Assembly: GCF_001570905.1 (NCBI RefSeq)
Contig: NZ_BCSO01000011.1
Coordinates: 19,982-83,981 of the forward strand
Reading direction: 5' to 3'
DNA from: [Zimmermannella] alba NBRC 15616
GTDB lineage: Bacteria > Actinomycetota > Actinomycetes > Actinomycetales > Microbacteriaceae
Length of the DNA: 64,000 nt
Of this stretch, positions 1 through 9,638 are shown piece after piece; position 1 is the first letter of the stretch; every line of letters begins with the position of its first letter. A program made the translations under genes and the position numbers. The notes below the pieces were generated by a model that ran no database searches, was not told the DNA's origin, and saw nothing but the letters and a program-made list of their open reading frames with translations.

Positions 1-803
1 TAGTTGGCATCCCCGCCCGCAAAGCGCGAGTAGATCGTGAGCCCGTGCTCCATGCGACCACTCACCCGGTGGGCCGCGCCGAGGAGAAGCTCCATCTGCT
101 CGCGCCGCTCGGGGTACTTGTGCGCAAAGTACATGCCGCCGAAGGCGAGGTCGCCACGCTGGTGAATCGCGGGCATCCGAACGGGGTTGTGGATGGCGGG
201 CTGCGCCGCAAACCGCAGGACGTCGACGCGGTCGTGTCCGAGCCGCTTGCGGTACTCGGGGATGAGGCGAACGTCGGTCGTGAATACCGCGTCGAAGAGC
301 TTGGCCGTCTCGAGGAAGTCCTCAAAGTGGGGCGGGTCTTCCTTGTTCCAGAACACGCTCGGGATGCCCTGCTCTCGGCAGGCTGCCACGAGGTCGCGCA
401 GCGCCGCGGTCGGGGCCTTCGAACCAGTGAGTTGGTACTGCCACGCGCCGTGGTTGCCATTCCACGCCGACTCAACGAAGAGGAGGTCGAGGCCGCGTCG
501 CAGCTCACTCGACCAGTTCGAGGGCGTGAGCTCGACCGTGTCGAACTCGTAGGCCCAGGCCTGGAGCGAGAAGTCATCCATGATGACACCGACACGCAGC
601 CCCGGGAAGCTTCTGGGCTTGAGTGTGGGCTCGTAGGCCGGCATGGCCATCGGGTCGAAGGTGCCGTCAGACGGCCTCTGTGCTGACGCGTTCGGGCAGG
701 TGTCGTTCGCACGACGTCGGCGCCACTCTGCGAGTTGGCGGAACCCGCCCTTCCGCACATGCCACAAACCGGTGCGGAGGTCTCGGATCGAGAGTGGTGA
801 CAC
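1..803 (-). CDS. CgeB-like glycosyltransferase, partial (C-terminus beyond window)
   Basis: The reading frame is open from a GTG at 803 to the left edge, so only about the first 267 residues are seen. A GAGGAA box lies about 7 nt upstream of the GTG. The text resembles the N-terminal half of CgeB/DUF3880-type glycosyltransferases: VGVIMDDFS near residue 70, a WNKEDPPHFEDF stretch near 150, and an FGGMYFAHKYPERREQM stretch near the edge. The catalytic nucleotide-sugar-binding half would lie outside the window. The gene is on the same strand as the DUF6270 gene 93 bp upstream and within a block of glycosyltransferases, so a role in making a surface polysaccharide or teichoic-type polymer is likely. 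Family assignment is from remembered motifs; the substrate is unknown. Confidence 0.7.
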   Translation of the reverse strand, partial: MSPLSIRDLRTGLWHVRKGGFRQLAEWRRRRANDTCPNASAQRPSDGTFDPMAMPAYEPTLKPRSFPGLRVGVIMDDFSLQAWAYEFDTVELTPSNWSSELRRGLDLLFVESAWNGNHGAWQYQLTGSKAPTAALRDLVAACREQGIPSVFWNKEDPPHFEDFLETAKLFDAVFTTDVRLIPEYRKRLGHDRVDVLRFAAQPAIHNPVRMPAIHQRGDLAFGGMYFAHKYPERREQMELLLGAAHRVSGRMEHGLTIYSRFAGGDAN

Positions 804-896
804 GAATCATTCCTCAGTCGAACGACTGCCGGTCCAGCCTCGTGGGGGACGACGTGGCCAGCATTTGATGCTTCACTTTACTAGATCGTCGTGTGT

Positions 897-1895
897 CTAT
901 GTTGCGTCGCCTTCGGAACTCCCCTGATCGGCTGCAGGTTCAGGCAGGGTATTCACCGACGGTTCCGGCCAGGCGAAGTCCTCGATGGCCGCGAGGATCG
1001 TCTCGTACACCTCTGACACAAAGTGGAAGGCGGCAAGGCCCCACTTGTGTTCGGGGTCGCCGACCGTATCCGCAATCCGCACGATCGTGAAGCCGAGGGA
1101 TTCGAGGTGACGGTAGTACGGCGCGTAGCGCGTGTTCGCTTCCTTCGCCCGCACACCCATCGACCACGGGGTCGGGTTCCCGGCAGTGTCAAGCACCGCC
1201 CAGTCGGCGGCGATCACGATCGTCTTCGCTTTGAGGCCAAGCACGTCGAGCGCATCAGCGAACATCGTCGCGGCACCACACCAGCGGGCGAAGTGTTCGT
1301 CCGAACCGAAGGCAAGGATCTCGCCCGCCTCGCACGCTTCGACGAGTTCGGGGACGGACAGGAGATCGATGCTGCGGGTGAGGATGCTGCCGTCTGGAAA
1401 CACGCATACGCCATGCCGCTCGTCCACGAGGTCCCACATGAGGACGTCGCTCGCATCCGCGAAGGACTTGAGGTTGGCAAGGAGACCGCCCTCCACATCG
1501 CGCAGGAGGTTGCGCTGCTGGAAGGGGCTCGACATGTCGAACTCCTGCGGCAGGTGGTGCCGCGCGTTCGTTCCCGCGGAGAGGAGGGAGGTGCGGGCGA
1601 GGTAGCCGGTGACCTCGTAGTCCTCTTCGTGGTGCGCGATGGCGTCGCGGCTCACGCAGCTGCCGAGGATTGCGACCTTGAGTGGGGTGCGGGCGGGCTC
1701 GACGGGCGGAGCCGGAGCTGGTTCTGGAGTGACAGATGCCGTGGGGGCAGGCTCGGCAGGGGCGGCGGGGCCGGCGGGGATGCTCTCGATACGCGCATCC
1801 GGCGCTACTCGAGCAGCTGGAGCTGGTTCAGCAGGAGCAGCCTCCGCGGCTGCGGCTGGCGCGGGCGCGTCGGGGGTCACATCAGCGCTGCTCAT
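897..1895 (-). CDS. DUF6270 domain protein with low-complexity N-terminus
   Basis: A protein of 332 residues if started at the ATG at 1895; an in-frame ATG at 1955 would add 20 residues, and neither has a clear Shine-Dalgarno box. Residues 1-75 are an Ala/Pro/Glu-rich linker with no predicted structure. The DUF6270 domain starts at ILGSCVSRD (Cys near residue 80) and continues with YLARTSLLS, DLVDERHGV and a C-terminal HKWGLAAFHFV segment. The family has a GDSL/SGNH-hydrolase-like look at its start and is often found among polysaccharide genes, but its reaction is not established. Part of the linker (residues about 24-39) is encoded by a copy of the CTCGATAC repeat described separately. Neighbours are glycosyltransferases. 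Confidence 0.75.
   Translation of the reverse strand: MSSADVTPDAPAPAAAAEAAPAEPAPAARVAPDARIESIPAGPAAPAEPAPTASVTPEPAPAPPVEPARTPLKVAILGSCVSRDAIAHHEEDYEVTGYLARTSLLSAGTNARHHLPQEFDMSSPFQQRNLLRDVEGGLLANLKSFADASDVLMWDLVDERHGVCVFPDGSILTRSIDLLSVPELVEACEAGEILAFGSDEHFARWCGAATMFADALDVLGLKAKTIVIAADWAVLDTAGNPTPWSMGVRAKEANTRYAPYYRHLESLGFTIVRIADTVGDPEHKWGLAAFHFVSEVYETILAAIEDFAWPEPSVNTLPEPAADQGSSEGDAT
1781..1826. repeat. CTCGATAC-family repeat embedded in a coding region
   Basis: This segment aligns with the intergenic copy at 17219-17264: both have CTCGATACGC followed by a short GC-rich stretch, then GCTACTCGA and CAGCT. Here it lies inside the N-terminal linker of the DUF6270 gene and is translated in frame. 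The match is by eye and imperfect in the centre. Confidence 0.5.
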
Positions 1896-2000
1896 GCGTC
1901 GATCGTAGGCCGTCAACCCTGGGTATGGTGGTAGCTGCATCAGCTTCATCCACAATTTCAGATATCTCCCGCGTTTCCCTCGCCGCTTCAGGAGCCACCC

Positions 2001-3695
2001 ATGCGTGCACGAAACCTGTCACTGGTAGCGAGCGCCTCGCTGCGCCAGCTCACGGCATCACCGGCAGGATTCTTGCTGCTTGTGACTCGCCGCTTCACCC
2101 CGGCGCGCACACTCTTCACCCGGGTGCTCTCCCACAAGCCCGCACCCGCCGCGCAGGCGCTCGCCGCGTTCCTCGCCGACGATCCTGAGCAGGCACGGAC
2201 GTTGCTGCGAGAGCATCCACCCCTCAGCCACGACCGTATGGCCGGCGAACTCGCGATCGCTCTCGACGAGCCGCGCCTCGCTCCCGGCCCGATCGCCGCG
2301 TCGAACGAGCTGCGCGCGCGGAAGCTCTGGAATGAAGGCGCCGTGAGCGACGCGCTTGACGAGCTCTCACCCCGGCACCCGTACGCGCGCACGCTCCGCG
2401 GCGAGCGCGACATCCTCCTCCCGGGCAGGCGACTCGTGCCACCGCCGAGCAAGCCACACACGGCGAAGCCCGGCCGGGTCGTGCACTTCCTCACGAACTC
2501 CCGCCCGCATACAAGCTCCGGCTACGCGCGGCGCTCGCACGCGGTCCTCCGCGCCCAGCAGGATGCGGGGCTTGAACCCCTCGCCGTCACGCGCCTCGGC
2601 TACCCCGTCATGGTCGGCTCGCTCACGGCGTCCGGCCGCGATGTCGTGGACGACATCGAATACCGCCGCCTCATCCCGTGGCGGCTCGAGGCCTCCATGC
2701 CCGCGCGCCTCGCACGACAAGCGCGCGCTCTCGCCAACATCGCGAACGAGCACGGCGCGAGCGTCCTCCACACCACCACGCACCACCAGAACGCCTTGAG
2801 CGTGGAGGCCGCCGCCGCGAGCCTCGGGATTCCGTGGGTGTACGAGGTGCGCGGGATGCTCGAGAAGACGTGGGCTGCTGCCAAGCGCACCCCGGAGGCG
2901 CGCGCGGCTGCTGCATCGAGTGAGCGCTACCGTCTCGCATCCGCGCGCGAAATCGAGCTTGCCTGTCGCGCCGACCATGTCGTGACACTTTCTGCGACGA
3001 TGCGTGCGGAACTTGTTGCCCGGGGCGTCCCCGAGGAGCGCATCACGGTCATCCCGAATTCGGTGGATGCCAGCCTCCTGCGGGAGCCCGAGGTGTGCCC
3101 GCCGTCGGGGCGGACGCGTCTGGGTCTACCGCGCAAGGGACTCTGGGTCGGGGCGGTGTCGTCGCTCGTGGACTATGAGGGCTTCGACGTGCTGCTGGAG
3201 GCGGTCGCGCAACTTCGAGCGAGGGGCCACGATGTGCGCGCTCTCATCGGCGGGCACGGCGCGGCGGCGGTGTCGCTCGAGCGTCGGGCAGCTGAGCTCG
3301 GCCTCACGGATGCGGGGGCCGCGCACTTTCCGGGGAAGCTCACGCATGCGGATGCCATCCAGCACCTGCACGCGCTCGACGTAGTGACGGTGCCGCGGCT
3401 CGATCTTCCGGTGACGCGGTCGGTGACGCCGCTCAAGCCGGTCGAAGCGATGGCACTCGGCCGCTCGGTCGTGCTGAGCGACATCCCGGCGCTTGCCGAA
3501 TTGGCGCGCGACGAACACGGCGCACAGCTTGCGACGCTTGCCGCGCCGGGTAACCCTGCCTCGCTCGCGGAGGCAATCATTCGGGCTGCACAACCGAATG
3601 ACGCACGTTGCACCGCTGCGTACGCCTTTGCTGCGGAGCGCACCTGGCAGCGCGCCGGCGAGCGGTACGCGGAGTTGTACGCACGTCTGGCATGA
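2001..3695 (+). CDS. Glycosyltransferase family 4 protein
   Basis: A 564-residue protein. Residues 1-145 are an Arg/Ala/Leu-rich region not typical of GT4 enzymes, possibly a helical or TPR-like extension. The GT-B fold follows: an N-terminal domain with the HFLTNSRPHTSSGYARRSH stretch near 155-175 and VYEVRGM near 280, then the C-terminal nucleotide-sugar domain with ITVIPNSVD near 350 and the E-x7-E-like segment LKPVEAMALGRSVVLSD near 475. It should transfer a sugar from a nucleotide donor to a glycan acceptor in the cytoplasm. It is convergent with a second GT4 gene at 3810 and divergent from the DUF6270 gene, all in one surface-glycan block. Confidence 0.85.
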   Translation: MRARNLSLVASASLRQLTASPAGFLLLVTRRFTPARTLFTRVLSHKPAPAAQALAAFLADDPEQARTLLREHPPLSHDRMAGELAIALDEPRLAPGPIAASNELRARKLWNEGAVSDALDELSPRHPYARTLRGERDILLPGRRLVPPPSKPHTAKPGRVVHFLTNSRPHTSSGYARRSHAVLRAQQDAGLEPLAVTRLGYPVMVGSLTASGRDVVDDIEYRRLIPWRLEASMPARLARQARALANIANEHGASVLHTTTHHQNALSVEAAAASLGIPWVYEVRGMLEKTWAAAKRTPEARAAAASSERYRLASAREIELACRADHVVTLSATMRAELVARGVPEERITVIPNSVDASLLREPEVCPPSGRTRLGLPRKGLWVGAVSSLVDYEGFDVLLEAVAQLRARGHDVRALIGGHGAAAVSLERRAAELGLTDAGAAHFPGKLTHADAIQHLHALDVVTVPRLDLPVTRSVTPLKPVEAMALGRSVVLSDIPALAELARDEHGAQLATLAAPGNPASLAEAIIRAAQPNDARCTAAYAFAAERTWQRAGERYAELYARLA

Positions 3696-3809
3696 CGCGC
3701 GACTCGTAACGCAGGACGCGTGATGAGAGCTGCAGCCTGCGGGCATTCCCAACCCGGCAAGCCACCGATCCGCTGGATCAACCCGCTGGCATCACCGGCT
3801 AGGGCGCAG

Positions 3810-5060
3810 CTACGAAACCTTGGTCTCCGCGGCGACCTGCTCGATGAGTTCGAGGTATTTCGCGCCAAGCCGCTCAAACTCGACATGTTCAGACACCCAC
3901 CGGCGGCCTTCCTCTGAACGTGCGAGCCGCTCCGGCTCTTCGAAGAGACCTCGCCAAAGAGTCACCAGGCCGTCGACATCGCCCGGCGTGACGACATCAC
4001 CCGCGTTCGTTTCGCGGACGATCTGCGCACCCTCGCCACCGAGAAGGCACGTGATGTGACGCCCCACCGCCAGCAGCTCATAGAGCTTGGAGGGAACCGT
4101 CCACTCGAAGGGCTCCCAATCTTTGAGGGACACGATCGTCGTGTCGGCCCAGGCGTAGTGGATGCCGACCTGTGAGGCGGGCACGGGGCCGACGAGTTCA
4201 GCGGGTGACCCAAGCAAGGTATTGAGCTTCGCAAGACGTGCCGCCTCGGCTCCGCGCCCGACGAGCCGCACACGAACCGGGAGGCCTTCGTCGCGAAGCT
4301 TGGCTGCCGCCATAAGGACAACGTCGAGTCCTTGGCTGCGACCGAGATTGCCGACGTACACGGCCCGCAACTCACGTGGCTCATCTCCCTGCGGGATCTC
4401 GCGCGGTGGAATCGCCCGGTGGAGCGCAAGCGAGGCACCGTTACGGATCACGGTCGGCTGATGGAGCCCGCGTTGGGCCAAGACATCGGCGAAGCGAGAC
4501 GTCGTTGTGACGATGCCTGAGCTACCCCGCTGCCCGCCAGTGATGAGTTCGTGGATGAGTCGCTTGACGACTGCACGTGGGCCACCCTCTTGAACGAGCC
4601 CGGGCACGTGCGTCACAAGGTCAGGCCAGGCATCCCGCATCTCGACAATGACGGGCCGCTTCCACAGCTTGCCGAGCACGCGACCGACGAAAATGCTCGG
4701 GATGCCGGGCGCGGTGGTGATGATGACATCAGGCTTGCGGCGAGAGAAGAGCTTGAGCGCGCGACGGATCGAGTCGACACCAGCTACGAGGTGGTCGATG
4801 GCTCGCGACACCATGCTGAGTCCGTGCGGCAGGTAGGCGACGCGATGCACCGTCGCCCCGTAGCACGTGGTCTGCCAGCTGCCGGGACGGTAACGCTTGC
4901 GATACCCCTCCCACACGCGACCGCTTGGGTAGTGCGGCGGTGGGCAGAGCACGTGAAGTTCGTGGCCCGCCTTCACAAGCTCGGCACCGATGCCATCCCA
5001 ACGTCGCTGAGGTGCCGCGTTCTCGGGGGCGAAGTAGTGCGTGATGAGAAGGATGCGCAT
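3810..5060 (-). CDS. Glycosyltransferase family 4 protein (WbuB-like)
   Basis: A 416-residue retaining GT4 enzyme of normal length. It opens with MRILLITHYFAPENAAPQRR, the typical start of the WbuB-like subgroup, has IVEMRDAWPD near residue 145, AVYVGNLGRSQGLD near 245, and the donor-site VPSKLYELLAVGR near 330. It acts in the cytoplasm on a lipid-linked glycan; the sugar is not predictable. Only 23 bp separate its start from the stop of the upstream LCP gene on the same strand, so the two are probably co-transcribed. That fits a glycosyltransferase making a polymer which the LCP protein attaches to the wall. Confidence 0.85.
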   Translation of the reverse strand: MRILLITHYFAPENAAPQRRWDGIGAELVKAGHELHVLCPPPHYPSGRVWEGYRKRYRPGSWQTTCYGATVHRVAYLPHGLSMVSRAIDHLVAGVDSIRRALKLFSRRKPDVIITTAPGIPSIFVGRVLGKLWKRPVIVEMRDAWPDLVTHVPGLVQEGGPRAVVKRLIHELITGGQRGSSGIVTTTSRFADVLAQRGLHQPTVIRNGASLALHRAIPPREIPQGDEPRELRAVYVGNLGRSQGLDVVLMAAAKLRDEGLPVRVRLVGRGAEAARLAKLNTLLGSPAELVGPVPASQVGIHYAWADTTIVSLKDWEPFEWTVPSKLYELLAVGRHITCLLGGEGAQIVRETNAGDVVTPGDVDGLVTLWRGLFEEPERLARSEEGRRWVSEHVEFERLGAKYLELIEQVAAETKVS

Positions 5061-5083
5061 GGGGACGAAACCTAGATGTCGAG

Positions 5084-6148
5084 TTACGAGGCGGGCGGTT
5101 CGTACTGTGCGACGGTGTCATTGGCGAAGGCCTGCTGGACGTCGGCGAGGGCTGCCTCGTCGACGTACACCACGGACTGGCCGCCTTCCATGCCCGTGCC
5201 GGTCGACGGCAGGGTGAACATGTGGAGGTCGCTTGAGCGGACGCCCGACAGCTGCGCGCCGAGCGTCGCGAGGGTCGCGTTGTCGAGCCCGGAGTCCATG
5301 GCCACATAGCCGCCGAGGGAACCCACAAGCTGCTGTATCGTCACCGGGTTTGAGAGCGTTTCCTTCGAAAGGATGCGCCCAACGAGCCCCTTCAGGAAGG
5401 CCTGCTGGTTGCGCACGCGCTGGTAGTCACCATCGTCAAAAGCCTTGCGCTCGCGCACGTACTGGAGGGCCTTATTGCCGTCAGTGATCGTGATTTCGCC
5501 CTGCTCGAAGGTGGTGTTTCCGGGCGGGGATGAGGTGAAGGGGATCTGGTTGTTGAGCGTGACCCCACCAACCGCCTCAGTGAGTCCCTTGAAACCTTCG
5601 AAGTCGACGCCGACAACGTGGTCGATGCGCTGACCGATGAGCTGTTCAAGGGTCTGCACGAGGAGCGGAACACCGCCGTAGGCGAAGGCCGCATTCACCT
5701 TGTCGGTGCCGTAGCCGGGGATGTCGACGTAGGAGTCACGCATGACCGACATGATCGAGACGTGCTGACGATCGCCCGAAATGTTGGCGATCATGATCGC
5801 GTCGGAGCGACTGCCGCTCGACGCAAGGATGGAGGTGCCCTTCTCGCGCGTGTCGCTGCCGAGGAGGAGCACATTGATCGGGCCGTCCGAGACGGCTTCT
5901 GGCCGACCGTCGTAGTCGGGGAGGACTTGCCCCTCATCGACACGCTCGATGTCGTTGAGGCGCTGATTGAGTGTGAAGGCGTACACGCCGACGGTGACCA
6001 GCCCAAGAACAAGGACGCCCAGGAGCGCCTTCCACCAGAGACCCGTGCGCCACGTGCGCGGCCGCCGCTCGGAGCGGTCACGCTTCATGCGCCCCGACGC
6101 ATCGCGCTCGATGAGCGAACCGGCGTCGTGTTCGTCACTCGCGGTCAT
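5084..6148 (-). CDS. LCP (LytR-CpsA-Psr) family glycopolymer transferase
   Basis: A 354-residue membrane-anchored protein. A basic cytoplasmic N-terminus is followed by one transmembrane segment (about residues 36-58), then the extracellular LCP domain with LLGSDTREKG, SDAIMIANI, MSVMRDSYVDIPGYGTDKVNAAFAYGG and a YVRERK segment, all standard family signatures including the Arg/Asp residues that bind the polyprenyl pyrophosphate. LCP proteins move anionic glycopolymers from lipid carriers to peptidoglycan. A GGAGGA ribosome-binding site lies 7 nt before the ATG. It heads an apparent operon with the downstream GT4 gene. Confidence 0.9.
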   Translation of the reverse strand: MTASDEHDAGSLIERDASGRMKRDRSERRPRTWRTGLWWKALLGVLVLGLVTVGVYAFTLNQRLNDIERVDEGQVLPDYDGRPEAVSDGPINVLLLGSDTREKGTSILASSGSRSDAIMIANISGDRQHVSIMSVMRDSYVDIPGYGTDKVNAAFAYGGVPLLVQTLEQLIGQRIDHVVGVDFEGFKGLTEAVGGVTLNNQIPFTSSPPGNTTFEQGEITITDGNKALQYVRERKAFDDGDYQRVRNQQAFLKGLVGRILSKETLSNPVTIQQLVGSLGGYVAMDSGLDNATLATLGAQLSGVRSSDLHMFTLPSTGTGMEGGQSVVYVDEAALADVQQAFANDTVAQYEPPAS

Positions 6149-6287
6149 CTTGTGTTCCTCCGGTTCGGCTCGGCCTGTTCCTCAGCCAATGGCACGATCG
6201 ATCTAGATCGAGTATCTACGATTCAGTGGGTGTGTTTCACATTATCGGGGACCACCGACATTCGATTTCCCGGCGCCCAGCACGCAG

Positions 6288-6587
6288 CTACTGCGCCGTC
6301 TCGCGCCCCTCAGCAATCCACTGCCCAGTGCCACCGGTCACGTTCGTCGCCTGGCGACCGTGCTGCTGCTCGAGGTATTCCGCAGCACGAGCGGAGCGTC
6401 CGCCCGACTGGCAAATAATGTTGACCGGACCGTCCGGAATCTCGTGGACGCGAGCGACCAGCTCACTCAGCGGCACATTCACCGCCCACGGCACGTGCCC
6501 GCTCGCAAATTCATCCGCTTCACGCACATCGATGAGGGGACGAACACTCCCCTGCGCGGCCAACTCAGACGTCGTCATCTGTTCCAC
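6288..6587 (-). CDS. Rhodanese-like sulfurtransferase
   Basis: A 99-residue single-domain rhodanese. It has the opening LIDVREADEFASGHVPWAVNV and the active-site loop IICQSGGRS with the catalytic Cys at residue 59, so it is likely able to carry a persulfide. The start is taken as the GTG at 6587 because GAGGAG lies 6 nt upstream. It is a lone gene between the LCP operon and the divergent GT39-like gene. The sulfur acceptor cannot be inferred. Confidence 0.88.
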   Translation of the reverse strand: MEQMTTSELAAQGSVRPLIDVREADEFASGHVPWAVNVPLSELVARVHEIPDGPVNIICQSGGRSARAAEYLEQQHGRQATNVTGGTGQWIAEGRETAQ

Positions 6588-6757
6588 GGGAACTCCTCGG
6601 GGTCGCGGTCCTGAAGGCCCACTTTCAGGCTTCCGGCACCCTCAGCCTAGCGAAGCCGCCCTGTGCAATGGGGAGAAGTCCCCACTCCGGAATCCTGCGC
6701 TCATCGGTAGCGTTGTTGCTGAAGCAAGGCCGCTTCAGGGGGACGACGAAGGGGATT

Positions 6758-9388
6758 ATGGGCGAGGGAAACGAGCAAGACCAGGCACGACAGCAGCCGT
6801 TGTCGCGCCGTGAACTTCGCCAGATCGCTCTCGCGAAGGCGGCCGAACTCGCTGCCCAAGAAGCACCAGAACTCAATGTCGAGTCGGCCTACCGCTACTA
6901 CCCCCGCACCGGACAAATCGATCTTCGCGGCGTGAATCCGACGCCGACGCCGCCCTACCCGAACCCGAACCGTCCTCCCTACCCGGCTGGTTCTGCACCC
7001 GAAACGACACCGCGCGAGCAGGTACAAGCGCAGCTAGCCGCGGGCACGCAGGCCCCGGCGGCACCGTGGACTTCGACCAATACCGGAGCCCAGGACATCG
7101 TGCGCGGGCCCCGCATTCCTGGCGCACGCCCCGCGGGCTGGCCAGCTCAGGATGCTGGCACGAACGCGCGCGCGACCGGCGCCCCCGCCGGAGGTTTCGG
7201 TGCCACCCCGCAGAGCGTCGCGCCCGCATCTACACCGCTCTCCAACGGGTCCAACCCGCCCACCGGCGGCATCGCCCTCGTCTACGGCCGCGGCGGACTC
7301 CGCGCAACGAACACGGGCCCCACCGTCGTCCAGAACGCACAGGCACCGGCCACGAACAGCGGATTCGGCGGCGCAGCCACCAGCAACACGTCCAACGCCA
7401 ACGCCTACCCGCAGGCAAGCGCCGAGGAACCCCACTTCGGCACCCACACCGCGACCGCGGTCGTCGAGCGTGAACGCACGAACACGGGCACGATCACGAC
7501 CGTCGCCCCACTCGACCCGACTCCGGCAGCGACGCCCCAGACCGCAGCCCGCACTCGCCGCGAGCGCCCGGGCGTTGCCACGATCGCCCGCAACACGCTC
7601 ACCAGCCCCGCGTTCCTCCTTGGCACGCTCGCAACCGTGCTCATCGCGCTCGGCAGCTGGTTCCCGTCCTTCACCTATGGCGAATCGAGCGTGCTCTCGG
7701 GCGCCCACCGGAGCTTCCCGGACGTCATCGACCTCATCGCGAACGGACACGCCACGCACGGCCTCTGGACCGCGTTCATGTGGCTCTGGGCGAACCTTGT
7801 CGGCGGCTCCGAGTTCATGGTGCGCCTCCCCTCGGCAGTGTGCGCTGGCCTTGCGGTGAGTGCCGTCGTGCTCGTTGGCCAGCGGGCCGGATCGCTCACG
7901 ATTGGCGTCATCTCGGGCATCGTCATGATGGTGCTGCCGCGCACGACCGATGTGGGCATGACCGCCGAAGGCTTCGCGCTTGAGCTCGCCGCCGCGAGCT
8001 GGTCGACGGTGGCGCTCCTGTGGGCGGTCGGCGCCGTCGCACACGACCCGGTCTTGAGCTTTGAAGTGCCGCGTTCACTCGTGCCGCCGCACCTTCGCCA
8101 GCAGCGGGCAGCCGCGCTTCGCCGCTGCGCTGGCCGCTGGGCCGTCTACGCACTCCTCGTCATCCTCGCCGCGTACGCGTTCCCGACGGGCGCGACGATG
8201 CTCATCGTGCATCCCGCCGTCCTCCTCGTCGCCGGCGCACGCCGCCATGCTTTCCGCGAGTGGTTCATCGCCGCGATGTGCTGCCTCGTCATCATCGCAC
8301 CGCTCCTCATCGTGACGGTGTTGCAGGGCGGCCTCGACTGGCGTGCCGAAGCCAAGGTCGGCGGCATCGGCCCGTGGCTGCTGTCAATCTACGGTGCGGG
8401 CCCCTTCGGCTGGATCCCGCTCATCCCGATCGCGCTGGCCCTCATCGCTGGCATCGTGAATCTGCGCGAGATTACCGACCGTTTCGGCCGTACCCTCCTC
8501 GAGCTCTCGGTCGCGTGGTTTATCACTCCGATGCTGCTGCTCGGCGGGCTCGCACTCCTCGGCATGCCGATTCACCCGGACTATCTGAGCGCATCCGCAC
8601 CCGCACTCGCCCTTCTCGTCGGCCTCTCGCTCGCCGCATCCCGCCGCTGGATCATGTGGGCGCTTGCGGGCGCGATCGTGCTCGCCGCCGTGCCGAGCTA
8701 CGGCAGCCAGCGCATGCCGGGCGGCCTCCACGACACTGACGGCCGTGAAGTGTCGAGCTTTGTCGCCGCGCACGCAGCCCCGGGCGACGGCATGCTTTTC
8801 ATCGGCGAAGCCCCGCTCACTGACCCGCGGACGATGCTCGAGGCGTACCCGAGCAACTTTGAGGGCCTCACGGATGTCGCGATTGCGCAGCCCGCGGAGT
8901 ACATGGACGAGCTGTGGGACGAGACACTGAGCTCGAGCATGGCGGGTCTTCGCCTCGACGGCATCAACCGCGTGTGGCTCGTGCGCGAACTCGACGACCC
9001 GCTACTGTCGACCGACCCCGACCTTGAGGCGTTCCGTAACGAAGGCTTCGCGGTGACGCAAGCGACGAACTTCCGCACGCACGCGGTGTACGAGGTCGTC
9101 CGCACCGAGTCGTTTGGGCTGCAGGAGGACGGGACGCCGCCCGCTGGCCAGGAACTTCCGCCGGTGCCGGTCGCGCCCGAAACGCCATACGCCGACCCGA
9201 ACAAGCCGGATCCGAACGCACAGACGACGATTGGCCCGGATGGCGTGCCGACGGCGGTGCCAAGCGAGACGCCCGACGATGGAGGTGCGGTCGACCTTGA
9301 CGGCGACGGCGTCATCGACAACCCGGACGGGGCCGGCGAGACGGACGGAGCCGGCGAGACTGACGGAGCCCCGCAGCCGACACCGTAG
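6758..9388 (+). CDS. GT39-like polytopic membrane glycosyltransferase
   Basis: Start chosen at 6758, where AAGGGG precedes the ATG, giving 876 residues. Residues 1-275 are a Pro/Ala/Thr/Asn-rich cytoplasmic region. A hydrophobic core with about 10-12 membrane segments follows, with the first external loop holding HATHGLWTAFMWLWANLVGGSEFMVRLPS-type text as in mannosyl/arabinosyltransferase-like GT39 or GT-C proteins. A roughly 200-residue outer domain comes next, then a Pro/Asp/Gly-rich tail with the GAGETD unit twice. GT-C enzymes use polyprenyl-phosphate sugars on the outer face of the membrane. The long disordered N-terminus is unusual. The position beside LCP and GT4 genes suggests cell-envelope glycan work. 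Confidence 0.75.
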   Translation: MGEGNEQDQARQQPLSRRELRQIALAKAAELAAQEAPELNVESAYRYYPRTGQIDLRGVNPTPTPPYPNPNRPPYPAGSAPETTPREQVQAQLAAGTQAPAAPWTSTNTGAQDIVRGPRIPGARPAGWPAQDAGTNARATGAPAGGFGATPQSVAPASTPLSNGSNPPTGGIALVYGRGGLRATNTGPTVVQNAQAPATNSGFGGAATSNTSNANAYPQASAEEPHFGTHTATAVVERERTNTGTITTVAPLDPTPAATPQTAARTRRERPGVATIARNTLTSPAFLLGTLATVLIALGSWFPSFTYGESSVLSGAHRSFPDVIDLIANGHATHGLWTAFMWLWANLVGGSEFMVRLPSAVCAGLAVSAVVLVGQRAGSLTIGVISGIVMMVLPRTTDVGMTAEGFALELAAASWSTVALLWAVGAVAHDPVLSFEVPRSLVPPHLRQQRAAALRRCAGRWAVYALLVILAAYAFPTGATMLIVHPAVLLVAGARRHAFREWFIAAMCCLVIIAPLLIVTVLQGGLDWRAEAKVGGIGPWLLSIYGAGPFGWIPLIPIALALIAGIVNLREITDRFGRTLLELSVAWFITPMLLLGGLALLGMPIHPDYLSASAPALALLVGLSLAASRRWIMWALAGAIVLAAVPSYGSQRMPGGLHDTDGREVSSFVAAHAAPGDGMLFIGEAPLTDPRTMLEAYPSNFEGLTDVAIAQPAEYMDELWDETLSSSMAGLRLDGINRVWLVRELDDPLLSTDPDLEAFRNEGFAVTQATNFRTHAVYEVVRTESFGLQEDGTPPAGQELPPVPVAPETPYADPNKPDPNAQTTIGPDGVPTAVPSETPDDGGAVDLDGDGVIDNPDGAGETDGAGETDGAPQPTP

Positions 9389-9638
9389 CGGGATCGGTGC
9401 GCCCGGGCTGCGCGGGGTGGTTCGGGCATGCTGACTGCATGCGTTGTGGCTGCATCCGTTGTGGGCACCGTGCTAGAGCCAACGCACCGGACCGCCGGCT
9501 CGAGGGCTGCCGGCCCAAGACCCACCTGCCACCAACACCCACCGAACCCAAACCCGCCGTTCGATCGAGCTGTGATGGGGAAGGTCATGGCGGGTCCCGT
9601 GACGCTTCCTGTCATCCTCGCCAAGTAGCCTGATGCGC

